This document shows, piece after piece, positions 1-7,399 of a stretch of 13,076 nucleotides of DNA. The position numbers and the translations under genes were made by a program. Numbering within the stretch: position 1 is the stretch's first letter; each line of letters begins with the position of its first letter. The notes beneath the pieces are model-generated. The model was not told the origin of the DNA. It saw only the letters and a program-made list of their open reading frames with translations, and did no database searches. Location: positions 1-13,076 of the forward strand of contig WRBZ01000009.1 in assembly GCA_009784305.1 (NCBI GenBank), written 5' to 3'. The stretch is from Synergistaceae bacterium. Lineage in GTDB: Bacteria > Synergistota > Synergistia > Synergistales > Aminobacteriaceae.

Positions 1-152
1 TAAATTACCTCTATTTCTAAGGAAAAGACTAAATTCATTACATGGTTTTAGTTAACAATGGTAAATTAAATATCCATTAATGCGTTGCTTTTATAACGGT
101 AAACAGCTATTTGCAAAGCGTTATATTATATTTTTCATTTATACAGTGTAAA
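1..152. other. AT-rich non-coding left flank
   Basis: This stretch lies downstream of the minus-strand ATP-grasp gene and is strongly AT-rich. I find no substantial open frame in it and no convincing stem followed by a T run, so the terminator of the minus-strand pair is not obvious. A short minus-strand frame beginning with ATG runs off the left edge (about 12 codons visible), but it has no ribosome binding site and cannot be assessed. Confidence 0.5.
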
Positions 153-1259
153 TTAATTACATTTTCTGCACATAGCTATCATTTTAGGAGTGTTCTCGCC
201 GAAAAATGATTCTCCATTAAGAGCCTGCGGGAACCAAATGCCTGGATATGAAAGGTTACATTCTATAACAACAATATTTTCATTATCATCTAAAGTCATG
301 TCCCAGGCAATAATGCCGACATGCGGAATTCTACCATGTAGTTCTTTTGCTTTTTCTACCATGTGGGAAATTTTTGGTATACGATATCCTTCAAAGCTAA
401 CTTCGGAATCCGGATGCTTATAATATATACGTTGATTCTTAGTAAATGCGACGCTTTTAAGCGCGCCTTCAATATCGATGCCAACGCTGATTCCACCTGC
501 ATGTAGATTATCTGTGCGATTATTTCCGCAGCCGATTCTCATTGCAATTGGCGAATTATAGACCGCGAAATCCAGTATATACGTGTTGATCCTGATTGTA
601 TTTACTGAACTATCATGCAGTTTTGCGAGTGATGGGTGCTGTATTATGCGTTCCTGCACAATAAAGTTTTGCTTATAATAATCAAGCAAATCGCAGGGGT
701 TGGTTATTAGTTTATTATCGCCTTGCTGATTAGTAAAATTAAAAAATAACACAAGCCTTCCGGAACTTGAGTCTATTGACGGCTTTACCACAATGTCCCC
801 TGCAGTTTGTAATATGGACTTTGCCCGTTCTCTTGTTATTATTCTTCTATCTGCGTTATAATAATAACCGTTGCAATTCATTAATACAGTCTTAGGTGTC
901 TTTACTTGACCTATGCCGGAAAAATAAAACTCCATTAAGCTTTTTTCCGCAAGGCAGTTTTTTAGGCCGCGTGGATTTAAAATATGTATTAATTCGGTTT
1001 CAAATATATGCTCCGGGAAATAATATTTATTATACCCGCCTCCGATAGAATTATGATAAAAACTCTGATATAAACGATGCCAATTCAAGGATATCTTTCT
1101 GCCGTAGTTTTCCTTCCAGATTCCGTGTATTTCTCTTTCCTGCGCAGGTGTAAGTTTTACCGATGAATATAAACGTTTATACCCACGAAGTTCTTTTTCC
1201 TTGGCAGAAATTTCTACTTGTTTTATGTACCATTTATACGCATTCTTTAACTTTGACAT
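153..1259 (-). CDS. Sugar-transfer-associated ATP-grasp ligase
   Basis: This 368-residue protein has the layout of the ATP-grasp family found in surface-glycan clusters (ATPgrasp_ST type, often labelled hexapeptide-transferase or glutamate-ligase related). Visible motifs are VVKPSIDSSSGRLV (residues 157-170, ATP-binding lysine K159 and a glycine/serine loop), IVQERIIQHPSL (200-211, hinge glutamate E203), SVNTIRINTY (218-227), GGISVGID (255-262), GIIAWDMTLDD (315-325) and VIECNLSYPG (331-340), where E333 and N335 would bind Mg-ATP. Such enzymes activate a carboxylate with ATP and join it to an amine or other acceptor; the substrate here is unknown, and attaching an amino acid or acyl group to a glycan is inferred. 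The ATG has AAAGGA about 8 nt upstream. That site sits in the 11-nt gap after the TupA-like gene, so the two are co-transcribed. The gene is AT-rich compared with the 5254-7382 block. Confidence 0.85.
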   Translation of the reverse strand: MSKLKNAYKWYIKQVEISAKEKELRGYKRLYSSVKLTPAQEREIHGIWKENYGRKISLNWHRLYQSFYHNSIGGGYNKYYFPEHIFETELIHILNPRGLKNCLAEKSLMEFYFSGIGQVKTPKTVLMNCNGYYYNADRRIITRERAKSILQTAGDIVVKPSIDSSSGRLVLFFNFTNQQGDNKLITNPCDLLDYYKQNFIVQERIIQHPSLAKLHDSSVNTIRINTYILDFAVYNSPIAMRIGCGNNRTDNLHAGGISVGIDIEGALKSVAFTKNQRIYYKHPDSEVSFEGYRIPKISHMVEKAKELHGRIPHVGIIAWDMTLDDNENIVVIECNLSYPGIWFPQALNGESFFGENTPKMIAMCRKCN

Positions 1260-1270
1260 AAAACATTCCT

Positions 1271-2164
1271 TTAAATCCTGTTCGGTAAAGTCAACTTGCT
1301 GCCAACAATCAGGTCGTATTCATCGGGTATGAAAGAGCATACTCCCGCGTTTGGGAAAAATGTCATTTCACCGAAGTAAACCTTGCCGCAAATTTCATAC
1401 AGGTCAACACGCATAAAGGGAAACCCACTGGATAATTCCCCGGCTATCTCAAGCATATATTCCAGCAGCTGCGGGCGAGGAAGAACAGCTTCCGCTTTTG
1501 TGTATTTTCCAGAATACACGGGGAGTTTGTTCCATTCCAGATCGTAACAGCAGGTATAGGCGTCTCCGCCTTCTCGGCCATAGTAAACCATAATAAGATT
1601 CGGAACACTGTTGCAGCATATAATCTTGTATTCCGTCAAAGATTGTTGCCCCGGTTCCGTCATTAGTTGCTCACAAACCACGCGCCGAGGCATTGCCGAG
1701 TATGGGTATTCGGCATAATGGTGATAAAAATTCGTTTTCAGCCATTGTTTCACTTTACTTGTTATCTCGCTGCGGCTGGCTTTGGATTTATCCCTGCAAA
1801 TGATATTCATATAGCTTCCGTGCGCGGCTTTAAGCGCAAACTGCTCAGGCAGCTCGTCAAAATTGAATTCTTCCACGGATGAGTACACTGCGATCAAAGG
1901 GATAAGAAGATCACCGAATCCGCGGTCCTGCAAATACTGCCTGGCGGCGTATTTATCCGCGCAGACGTAAGCGCGGGGATCCCTCCAGTACCTTTTCAGC
2001 CATATTAGTTTTTCGCTAAACCTCATAGGAGTCTTCAGATTGCAGCGGCGCCTAAGGCTTATCAGGTAAAACAACCGGTCAAATACCCCGGGGATGACGG
2101 CAATCATCAAACTACGGGCGGCATTGAAGATCGCCCTGATTATTTGCTTCATGGATTTAACCAT
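1271..2164 (-). CDS. TupA-like ATP-grasp protein
   Basis: The 297-residue product matches the TupA-like ATP-grasp family, named for a teichuronopeptide biosynthesis protein and common in capsule and exopolysaccharide loci. Hallmarks are a hydrophobic N-terminal stretch (about residues 19-36), the family signature around 45-57 (TPMRFSEKLIWLK), DK at 70-71, the ATP-binding FALKAAHGSYMN (109-120, K112), an EYKI segment (178-181), FPFMRVDLYE (248-257) and FGEMTFFPNAG (264-274), with E266 and N272 as likely metal ligands. It may attach an amino acid or peptide to a glycan; this rests on the founding member and is not shown here. I chose the ATG at 2164 because GGAG lies 9 nt upstream. A TTG at 2179 would add five residues but overlaps that site, and an ATG at 2152 is also possible. 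It is the first gene of the pair with the ATP-grasp gene downstream. Confidence 0.85.
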   Translation of the reverse strand: MVKSMKQIIRAIFNAARSLMIAVIPGVFDRLFYLISLRRRCNLKTPMRFSEKLIWLKRYWRDPRAYVCADKYAARQYLQDRGFGDLLIPLIAVYSSVEEFNFDELPEQFALKAAHGSYMNIICRDKSKASRSEITSKVKQWLKTNFYHHYAEYPYSAMPRRVVCEQLMTEPGQQSLTEYKIICCNSVPNLIMVYYGREGGDAYTCCYDLEWNKLPVYSGKYTKAEAVLPRPQLLEYMLEIAGELSSGFPFMRVDLYEICGKVYFGEMTFFPNAGVCSFIPDEYDLIVGSKLTLPNRI

Positions 2165-2663
2165 GTATATTTTCTCCAATTACTCAGAGTTTCCCAAAAC
2201 TGGAACATACAGGATACGGTGCTAAACGACGCCGCGAAACTGCTGCCCTCACATCCAAATCAAGTATAATACTCTAGTCCGGATATTTCACGGAATTTCT
2301 ACTGCGGGCACGTAAGAGGGCATGTCTACTGTATTGCGCTTGTTCGGTCTCTTAGACATATTGTCCTATCTGCCTTCGTCGCCTTCCCGGCGCGCGCCTT
2401 TTATACACGCCCTCTTTCTCGCCCTCGTTACGAAACCCAATGAAATATCCTGGCTCGGATTTTACAAAATGCCAACGTAAAATCAAGCCGCGTGCATTGC
2501 GAAAACGGACGGGGCACAATTTCTCAGCGGTTAAGGAACGTGGATAGTTGATATATGCGGTCATTGCAAAATCAATGGAGTGCGGCGGTCACGCTCGCAA
2601 AGACATAAAAATGCGTGCAGTATACCCGCTCTCCCCAAAAAAGATGGAGCTTTTCGATATATA
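2165..2663. other. Divergent intergenic region, no convincing gene
   Basis: This 499-nt spacer separates the divergent TupA-like and GT4 genes and should hold promoters for both. I see a TATAAT on the plus strand at 2265-2270 without a good -35 partner, a 10-bp GC palindrome GGCGCGCGCC at 2389-2398, and an imperfect inverted repeat of 8 bp (GTCATTGC at 2560-2567 against GCAAAGAC at 2597-2604, one mismatch) that resembles an eroded dispersed REP-like element. A 70-codon minus-strand frame (2352-2564) lacks a ribosome binding site and is very arginine-rich at its end, so I do not call it a gene. GC content is higher than in the flanking genes. Confidence 0.4.
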
Positions 2664-3812
2664 ATGATAAGAAATGAGAAAATAAAAGTTGTCCAGCTTG
2701 TACCGCAATTGCCTACGGGCGGCGCTGAATCTCTTGTAAAAGACTATGCCATTATGCTCGATGATAATAAATTTGATACAACTGTTATTGTTAATAATCG
2801 AAAAATGGATACGGCTAATGAAATACAACTTGAAGAGGCGGGCAAAAAGGTTGTGTATCTTTACAGACACTTCGAATTTAGTCTTATTAGCAGAGCTTTT
2901 TGGAAAGTCTTCGGAAGGCATGGCTATTTAAGGACATATCGTGCTTTAAAGAAAGAAAAGCCCGATGTTATACATATACATCTTTCCTTATTTAATCGCT
3001 TTAGTTCCGGAAGAGCCGCAAATGATTATGCAAAGAGGAATAACGCAAAGATTTTTTTCACGATACATACCGACGCAAAAAAAATATTTGGTAAAAAAAC
3101 AAAACACAAAAGCCGTCAGGAGTACCTGCATAAAAATAAGAATATCCGCCTTATCGCGCTTCACGATGCCATGAAAAGTGAGTTAAACGAATTTTTTTCC
3201 GTTGATAATACAGTAACGATTTTAAATGGCATCAATATGGAACGGTTTAAAAATCCAGGGAAATCAAAAGCTGAAATCCGCTCGGAAATCGGCATCATGC
3301 AGCAAGCGTTTGTTATTGGTCATGTCGGCAGGATGATTCCGGTTAAAAATCATATATTCATAATAAAAATTTTTAATGAAGCGCTCCTGAGAAACCCCGA
3401 TACGCATTTATTCCTGATAGGCGACGGCGGACTTGAAAAAAATGTTCTGGCTCAAATAGAAGAGTTAAATCTACAGGATAAGGTTACTATTTTAAAAAAC
3501 CGTAAAGACGTTAATGAGCTTATTCATGCTATGGATGTTTTTGTTCTTCCATCTTTATTTGAAGGCATACCAGTAACCTTAATCGAGGCTCAAGCGTCGG
3601 GATTGAAATGCGTTGTCTCAGATAGAATTTACGAAGAGGCATTTGTTACAGATAAGGTTTTCCCGCTAAACATTGATGAATCGCCTGAAAAATGGTGCGA
3701 TATAATTTTAGATGACACTATTAAAGGCACATATTCCAATCGCCTTAATGATTACGATATGAAAAACGTTATAAAAAAACTGGAAAAGCTTTATTTGGGT
3801 GAATTAGATTAA
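2664..3812 (+). CDS. GT4-family glycosyltransferase
   Basis: This 382-residue GT-B glycosyltransferase resembles GT4 enzymes of exopolysaccharide clusters. The N-terminal domain opens with a beta strand and a glycine-rich loop (VVQLVPQLPTGGAESLV, about residues 8-24), as expected for acceptor binding. The C-terminal donor domain shows NGIN (188-191), HVGRMIPVK (220-228) with R223 and K228 placed to hold the donor diphosphate, LIGDGG, and FEGIPVTLIEA with the retaining-GT glutamate pair E300 and E308 (EX7E). It should transfer a sugar from a nucleotide sugar onto a lipid-linked intermediate at the cytoplasmic membrane; donor and acceptor cannot be read from the sequence. An in-frame GTG at 2580 would add 28 basic residues that look non-coding. 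The ATG at 2664 has GGAG 14 nt upstream, which is long, but the protein fold starts here. It is AT-rich, stands alone and converges on the deacetylase gene. Confidence 0.88.
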   Translation: MIRNEKIKVVQLVPQLPTGGAESLVKDYAIMLDDNKFDTTVIVNNRKMDTANEIQLEEAGKKVVYLYRHFEFSLISRAFWKVFGRHGYLRTYRALKKEKPDVIHIHLSLFNRFSSGRAANDYAKRNNAKIFFTIHTDAKKIFGKKTKHKSRQEYLHKNKNIRLIALHDAMKSELNEFFSVDNTVTILNGINMERFKNPGKSKAEIRSEIGIMQQAFVIGHVGRMIPVKNHIFIIKIFNEALLRNPDTHLFLIGDGGLEKNVLAQIEELNLQDKVTILKNRKDVNELIHAMDVFVLPSLFEGIPVTLIEAQASGLKCVVSDRIYEEAFVTDKVFPLNIDESPEKWCDIILDDTIKGTYSNRLNDYDMKNVIKKLEKLYLGELD

Positions 3813-3872
3813 CATACATCCAGATCACGTATATGCAGGTTCCTGTACAGTAGGTTCAAGAATAAAAGAAAG

Positions 3873-4829
3873 TCAAAATGGCAAACGTTGGCGTGCTTGT
3901 TGAAGTAAACGACCAAAAGTCAAAAACGGATTCATCGAGATCTGTTCCAAAACAAGATCGGGCGAAACGGTAAAATCCGGTACTGCACTAAATGTACAAG
4001 TTCGGAATTTGTCCCGATTGCCGCTCAAAAAACGGCAAAGGCGTTGAAATCGTTTCACATTGATTCGATTAACACGGCACTTTGAAATTATCGGACCACG
4101 CTGTATCAACTCGAAACTGTGGGACACAATTACGAAGGAATTCCACCCCTTTTTCCAGGTTTGAAGCAGGACATTTTCCATTTCCTCAGATGAGCAAGCA
4201 CATAATTGCGTGTGCCTGAGTCCTCGAAAATCTCTGAAATTGTTGATTGGAATTTCCAATAAACCTTCAACTTCCGCCGGTTGATTAAGCCGGGCATCCG
4301 TTTGGATTTTGCACTCGGAATCAAGATAGGGAATATTATAGCTGGAATCATATTTGATACCGTTTCGAACCAGGGCTCGTAGTGTTGCATTGTCAGCCCC
4401 GTAATTCCCGGCACGAAAGGCCGCGAGAGATTCCACGTTACAATCCCTCAGTTTTTCTATTCCCAAGGCAATAAGTTGTGTTTGCTCTTCTTCGGTGAAG
4501 CAATGCAGATTCTGTCCATGTCGCCCAGAAGGAAGCAACGATTTGTCCAACCTTGACAGCCATTCCGTATGCAGGTGCAACTGAAGATCATGTCCATATT
4601 TACGAACAATTCGTATAATTTCTTTGAGAAACTCATTTCCAAGAGCTATTGTGTGGAGCGGTTCAACAAAACAGACAGCTTTCAATCCGTGTTCAGCGAA
4701 CATCTTCAATTGAAATTCCAAACCGAAATCTCCTTGCGGAGTGTGTCCAAAAATATCTCTCTGAAAATCCACGGAGATGTCTTTTCGCGGCCAAAATTCC
4801 GTATCGATTGTATAAAAAACGTTTAACAT
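3873..4829 (-). CDS. Polysaccharide deacetylase-like (NodB/WalW type)
   Basis: The 318-residue protein carries a NodB-type carbohydrate esterase fold in the variant form found in lipopolysaccharide and capsule clusters. Motif 1 is TIDTE (residues 7-11, D9 and E11 replacing the usual double Asp), motif 2 is HDLQLHLH (80-87) with metal-binding histidines among H80, H85 and H87, motif 3 is RAGNY (139-143), D161 sits in a YDSSY motif, and SHSFEL (236-241) supplies the last catalytic histidine, H237. There is no signal peptide, so it probably acts in the cytoplasm on a lipid-linked sugar or a nucleotide sugar, removing an N-acetyl group; this is inferred. Removing an acetyl group would expose an amine that the nearby ligases and acyltransferases could modify. 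GGTG lies about 7 nt before the ATG. It is transcribed alone and convergent with the upstream glycosyltransferase, with 60 nt between the two stop codons. Confidence 0.82.
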   Translation of the reverse strand: MLNVFYTIDTEFWPRKDISVDFQRDIFGHTPQGDFGLEFQLKMFAEHGLKAVCFVEPLHTIALGNEFLKEIIRIVRKYGHDLQLHLHTEWLSRLDKSLLPSGRHGQNLHCFTEEEQTQLIALGIEKLRDCNVESLAAFRAGNYGADNATLRALVRNGIKYDSSYNIPYLDSECKIQTDARLNQPAEVEGLLEIPINNFRDFRGLRHTQLCACSSEEMENVLLQTWKKGWNSFVIVSHSFELIQRGPIISKCRVNRINVKRFQRLCRFLSGNRDKFRTCTFSAVPDFTVSPDLVLEQISMNPFLTFGRLLQQARQRLPF

Positions 4830-5128
4830 GAATTTTCACCATATACTTAAATGGTATCTGATAATCGCTGTTTACCGGACAAACACAATACAATAACACA
4901 AGCTGTATTTTACAGGAAATGGTATTTCGCTAATACGGTACGAACATGTTTAGCCAGACCGATACGGAACACACCAGCTTTCCCAAACAAGCTAAGGACA
5001 CTCGTGCGACAGTCAGTTTTTTCGTTCAAGCCCATTCCAAAAAAAGCTACCATTTTACGAAATTCGACAGTAAAATCAAGCTTTGTGCAAGGATGTAGCG
5101 GCTTCCGGGCAGTACCGAGGCCAAAAAG

Positions 5129-5158
5129 TTGACATATACCCATTATCAAAAATAAATA
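5129..5158 (+). promoter_or_regulatory. Candidate sigma-70-type promoter for acyltransferase operon
   Basis: A perfect -35 hexamer TTGACA occupies 5129-5134. An 18-nt spacer leads to the AT-rich TAAATA (5153-5158), a poor -10 match. It faces the 5254-8587 gene trio, and no other gene lies between. The call rests mainly on the -35 box. Confidence 0.35.
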
Positions 5159-5240
5159 GAGTCGGAGGATAACGGAGGACTAAATAGAAAATGCAGATTA
5201 TTTTCCTACCCGTCCAGCCGTTATACCCAACAACTTGCGA

Positions 5241-5253
5241 GGAGGCACGTATA
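5241..5253 (+). promoter_or_regulatory. Ribosome binding site deciding the 5254 start
   Basis: GGAGG at 5241-5245 sits 8 nt before the ATG at 5254, which is ideal spacing. Two further GGAGG motifs (5164-5168 and 5174-5178) precede another in-frame ATG at 5191, where the nearer one is 12 nt away. The downstream site fits better and gives a protein that begins where the fold begins. Confidence 0.6.
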
Positions 5254-6192
5254 ATGCCGGACATGCGGTGTAAGCAGATACCACTGCGATTCATGCTAGG
5301 CGAAAAGCCGCTTTTTACGGTTCGCTTTCAAATGCTGGCGCTTAAGTCATCGCTGGATGAAATAGTCGAACAGAAAAATGAACTATATATATCCGCGCAG
5401 ACATTACCTGTCGAAGTGGATGGGGCTATAGCGCGATCACATCCAATAAGCGACGGAAAACAACCTCGTCTTTGCTATGTCGAGGGCTGTCTGCGATATG
5501 CTCGCAGCATCTATGACCGCTATTACATCGATCTATCCGGATCATTTGAGGATTACTGCCGAAAGTTCTCGTCAAAGACTCGATCATCGCTCTCTCGCAA
5601 GGTCCGAAAGTTTCGCGACGCATCAGACGGAGTTTTGGACTTCCGCGAGTATCACACCCCGCAACAGCTCGAGGAGTTCTACCCAATTGCTCGCCGTTTA
5701 TCCGCGTGCGGTTATCAGGAACGTCTGCTTCACCTTGGTCTTCCTTCAAGTTCCGAGTTTCAAGCGGAGATGAGAAGACTGGCGCAAGCTGATTCCGTTC
5801 GAGCATATTTATTGTTCAGCAGAGATAAGCCTGCCGCCTACCTCTACAGCCCGATTCGTAATGGAATAGTTATGTATGATCACCTCGGCTATGATCAGGC
5901 AATGGCGGGTCTTTCGCCCGGAACGGTTCTGCAGTATCTGGCGTTGGAGAAACTCTTTGGTGAACACCGTTGGCGCTTATTCGATTTCACCGAGGGCGAG
6001 GGTGCTCACAAGGCGCTTTTTTCAACAGGCAACGTCCGATGCGCAGATCTTTATTATTTCAGGCCCACCCTGCGGAACAAATCCTGGGTCATACTGCATG
6101 CCGGGATGGAATCACTATCGCGCGGAATTGTGTCGGCTCTTGACAAGACCGGCTTCAAAAGTCGTATCAAGCGTTTTTTCAGGTCAACATGA
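5254..6192 (+). CDS. FemAB/CelD-type GNAT acyltransferase
   Basis: This 312-residue protein fits the GNAT-fold family related to FemAB aminoacyltransferases and the CelD/BcsL acyltransferases (Acetyltransf_6 type). Features include the basic helix FEDYCRKFSSKTRSSLSRKV (residues 98-117), a strand with RAYLLFSRDKPAAYLYSP (183-200), the cofactor-side stretch DHLGYDQAMAGLSPGTVLQY (209-228) and the C-terminal signature FDFTEGEGAHKALFS (243-257), where family members keep an FDF-G-hydrophobic-K pattern. It probably acylates an amino sugar, using acyl-CoA or an aminoacyl donor, in the cytoplasm. An in-frame ATG at 5191 would add 21 residues; I preferred 5254 because of its GGAGG. The gene starts a plus-strand trio with the ATP-grasp (114 nt later) and the two-domain GNAT gene. 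GC is distinctly higher than in the flanking minus-strand genes. Confidence 0.82.
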   Translation: MPDMRCKQIPLRFMLGEKPLFTVRFQMLALKSSLDEIVEQKNELYISAQTLPVEVDGAIARSHPISDGKQPRLCYVEGCLRYARSIYDRYYIDLSGSFEDYCRKFSSKTRSSLSRKVRKFRDASDGVLDFREYHTPQQLEEFYPIARRLSACGYQERLLHLGLPSSSEFQAEMRRLAQADSVRAYLLFSRDKPAAYLYSPIRNGIVMYDHLGYDQAMAGLSPGTVLQYLALEKLFGEHRWRLFDFTEGEGAHKALFSTGNVRCADLYYFRPTLRNKSWVILHAGMESLSRGIVSALDKTGFKSRIKRFFRST

Positions 6193-6306
6193 TCGAGCTT
6201 TACTGGGTATTCCCATGACTCCTGTTGCATAACGCCGGGGCGTTGAGGGAAAAGTGGACATACAATAAATAGTAAACAAATCTTGGCGAAAGAGGCAGGT
6301 ACGAAA

Positions 6307-7382
6307 ATGCAAATTAATCATCTTATCCCATGGCTGAAAAGGCGATTTACGGATTTAGTCGAGTTGCGTAAGGCGGCGCGCGCAAACGGCATTTGTCTTG
6401 CGCGTGCGATTCTACGCTTCATAAAACTAGTCGGTGCTCCGAAGTATTCTCCAACAGAGGTCTTTATGCTCGGCTTCTTGGGTGATGACAGTCTTGTCAA
6501 GCCTGCCACCTATGTGAGCAAACATTGCACATTTGAGACGCAGTTACGAATCAACCCGAGGGAATATTTTCCGTACACGGAGGACAAACTTGTCTTCGCT
6601 CGCCTGTGTATAAAACATGGCCTTGCTTCGCCCCGGATACGCGCGGTCGTCGATCCGGGGGGGGGGACATCCACGACGAGATCCCGGTCGTCCGTGATCA
6701 GGCACAACTCGGCAAGGTTATGGCAAATGAAAAGCCCTGCGACATGGTTTTAAAACCGGTAAACGGCGTTCATGGGCACGGCGTGCAAGTACTCCACTTT
6801 GAAAACGGTCGATTCTTCGATGTGAATAACGCACCGGTTGAGATTAGTACGTTGATGCAACTATGGCCGGAATACAAACGCTGGCTCATACAGGACCGAA
6901 TACACCCACATCGCGACCTTGTACGGTTGTCAGGGTCAAGCTACTTACAGACGTTACGCGCCGTGACTTTCGTCGACCACGACGGGCATGCGACTGTACC
7001 AATAGCGTGGCTGAAAATTATCACGAGAGGCAACGTGTTTGACAACTTCGCATTCGGTGCGTCAGGCAACCTTCTTGCCACAGTCGATCTTGTACGTGCG
7101 AATCTGGATCACGTCTTCGCGCCGGGAATTGCACATCACGGACTCACATTAGCTATGCGACATCCCGATACAGATATCGTATTTGCAGACTTCCAGCTTC
7201 CATTCGCTGCAGAAACGTACAGCCTCGTTTTGCGCGCTGCAAAGATTTTTATGCCGTTGCGAACAATCGGATGGGATGTCGCGATCACCGACGACGGTCC
7301 TTCTCTCATTGAGGGTAATGTAACCTGGGATCCAGGGCCGACACTGCACGACCTGCGCGCGATCGTAGCCGCGTTCGTCTAA
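6307..7382 (+). pseudogene. Frameshifted sugar-transfer ATP-grasp, G10 tract
   Basis: Two overlapping frames encode the two halves of one ATP-grasp protein. The first begins at the ATG at 6307 (AGAGGCAGG just upstream) and keeps family-like sequence to Pro117 before running into ten Gs (6657-6666), after which it reads unrelated residues to a TAA at 6751-6753. The second half lies in the -1 frame and ends at 7382. It holds VLKPVNGVHGHGV (ATP loop), WLIQDRI (hinge), LQTLRAVTFV, GASGNLLATVDL and GWDVAITDDGPSLIEGNVTW with the metal-binding E and N. With 11 Gs the product would be 358 residues, and with 8 Gs 357, a normal length compared with the 368-residue relative at 153-1259. Possible explanations are phase variation, a programmed or slippage frameshift, true inactivation, or a sequencing error. 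Apart from the frame, every key motif is intact, which argues against old decay. It is followed 17 nt later by the two-domain GNAT gene. Confidence 0.85.
6657..6666. repeat. G10 homopolymer tract within ATP-grasp gene
   Basis: Ten consecutive Gs, the longest G/C homopolymer I found in the window, lie exactly where the ATP-grasp reading frame breaks. The tract encodes Gly residues after an Asp-Pro pair. Lengths of 8 or 11 join the two halves; 9 and 10 do not. G tracts of this size are known slipped-strand mispairing sites in phase-variable surface genes of several bacteria. Confidence 0.8.
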
Positions 7383-7399
7383 CCCTAAACCGAGAAACT

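Larger units (their letters stand above)
4830..5253. other. Intergenic region with leader and possible gene remnant
   Basis: This 424-nt spacer lies between the divergent deacetylase and acyltransferase genes. On the minus strand a frame of about 78 codons (4910-5143, ATG at 5143, no Shine-Dalgarno) is open and leucine- and lysine-rich near its end, so it could be the decayed tail of a gene, but I cannot identify it. On the plus strand the right part holds a perfect TTGACA and three GGAGG motifs just before the acyltransferase gene. No transposon ends were found. Confidence 0.4.

Noticed and set aside
2389..2398. GGCGCGCGCC followed by TTTT as an intrinsic terminator
   Set aside because: Folding it leaves only about a 3-bp stem with a 4-nt loop, and no gene ends just upstream on the plus strand.
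2451..2460. 10-mer TGGCTCGGAT shared with 12927-12936 as a repeat flanking the locus
   Set aside because: Many exact 10-mer pairs are expected by chance in 13 kb, and the match does not extend into the flanking bases.
2352..2564. 70-codon minus-strand open frame in the divergent spacer
   Set aside because: No ribosome binding site, an arginine-rich unlikely C-terminus and no recognisable family; it sits where promoters for both flanking genes must lie.
2580..2663. N-terminal extension of the GT4 glycosyltransferase from GTG 2580
   Set aside because: The 28 extra residues are basic and low in hydrophobic content, overlap a repeat-like element, and precede the normal first beta strand of the fold.
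6231..6244. AACGCCGGGGCGTT inverted repeat between the acyltransferase and ATP-grasp genes
   Set aside because: The stem is at most 5 bp with a workable loop and has no T run after it, so it is not a convincing terminator; it could be chance.
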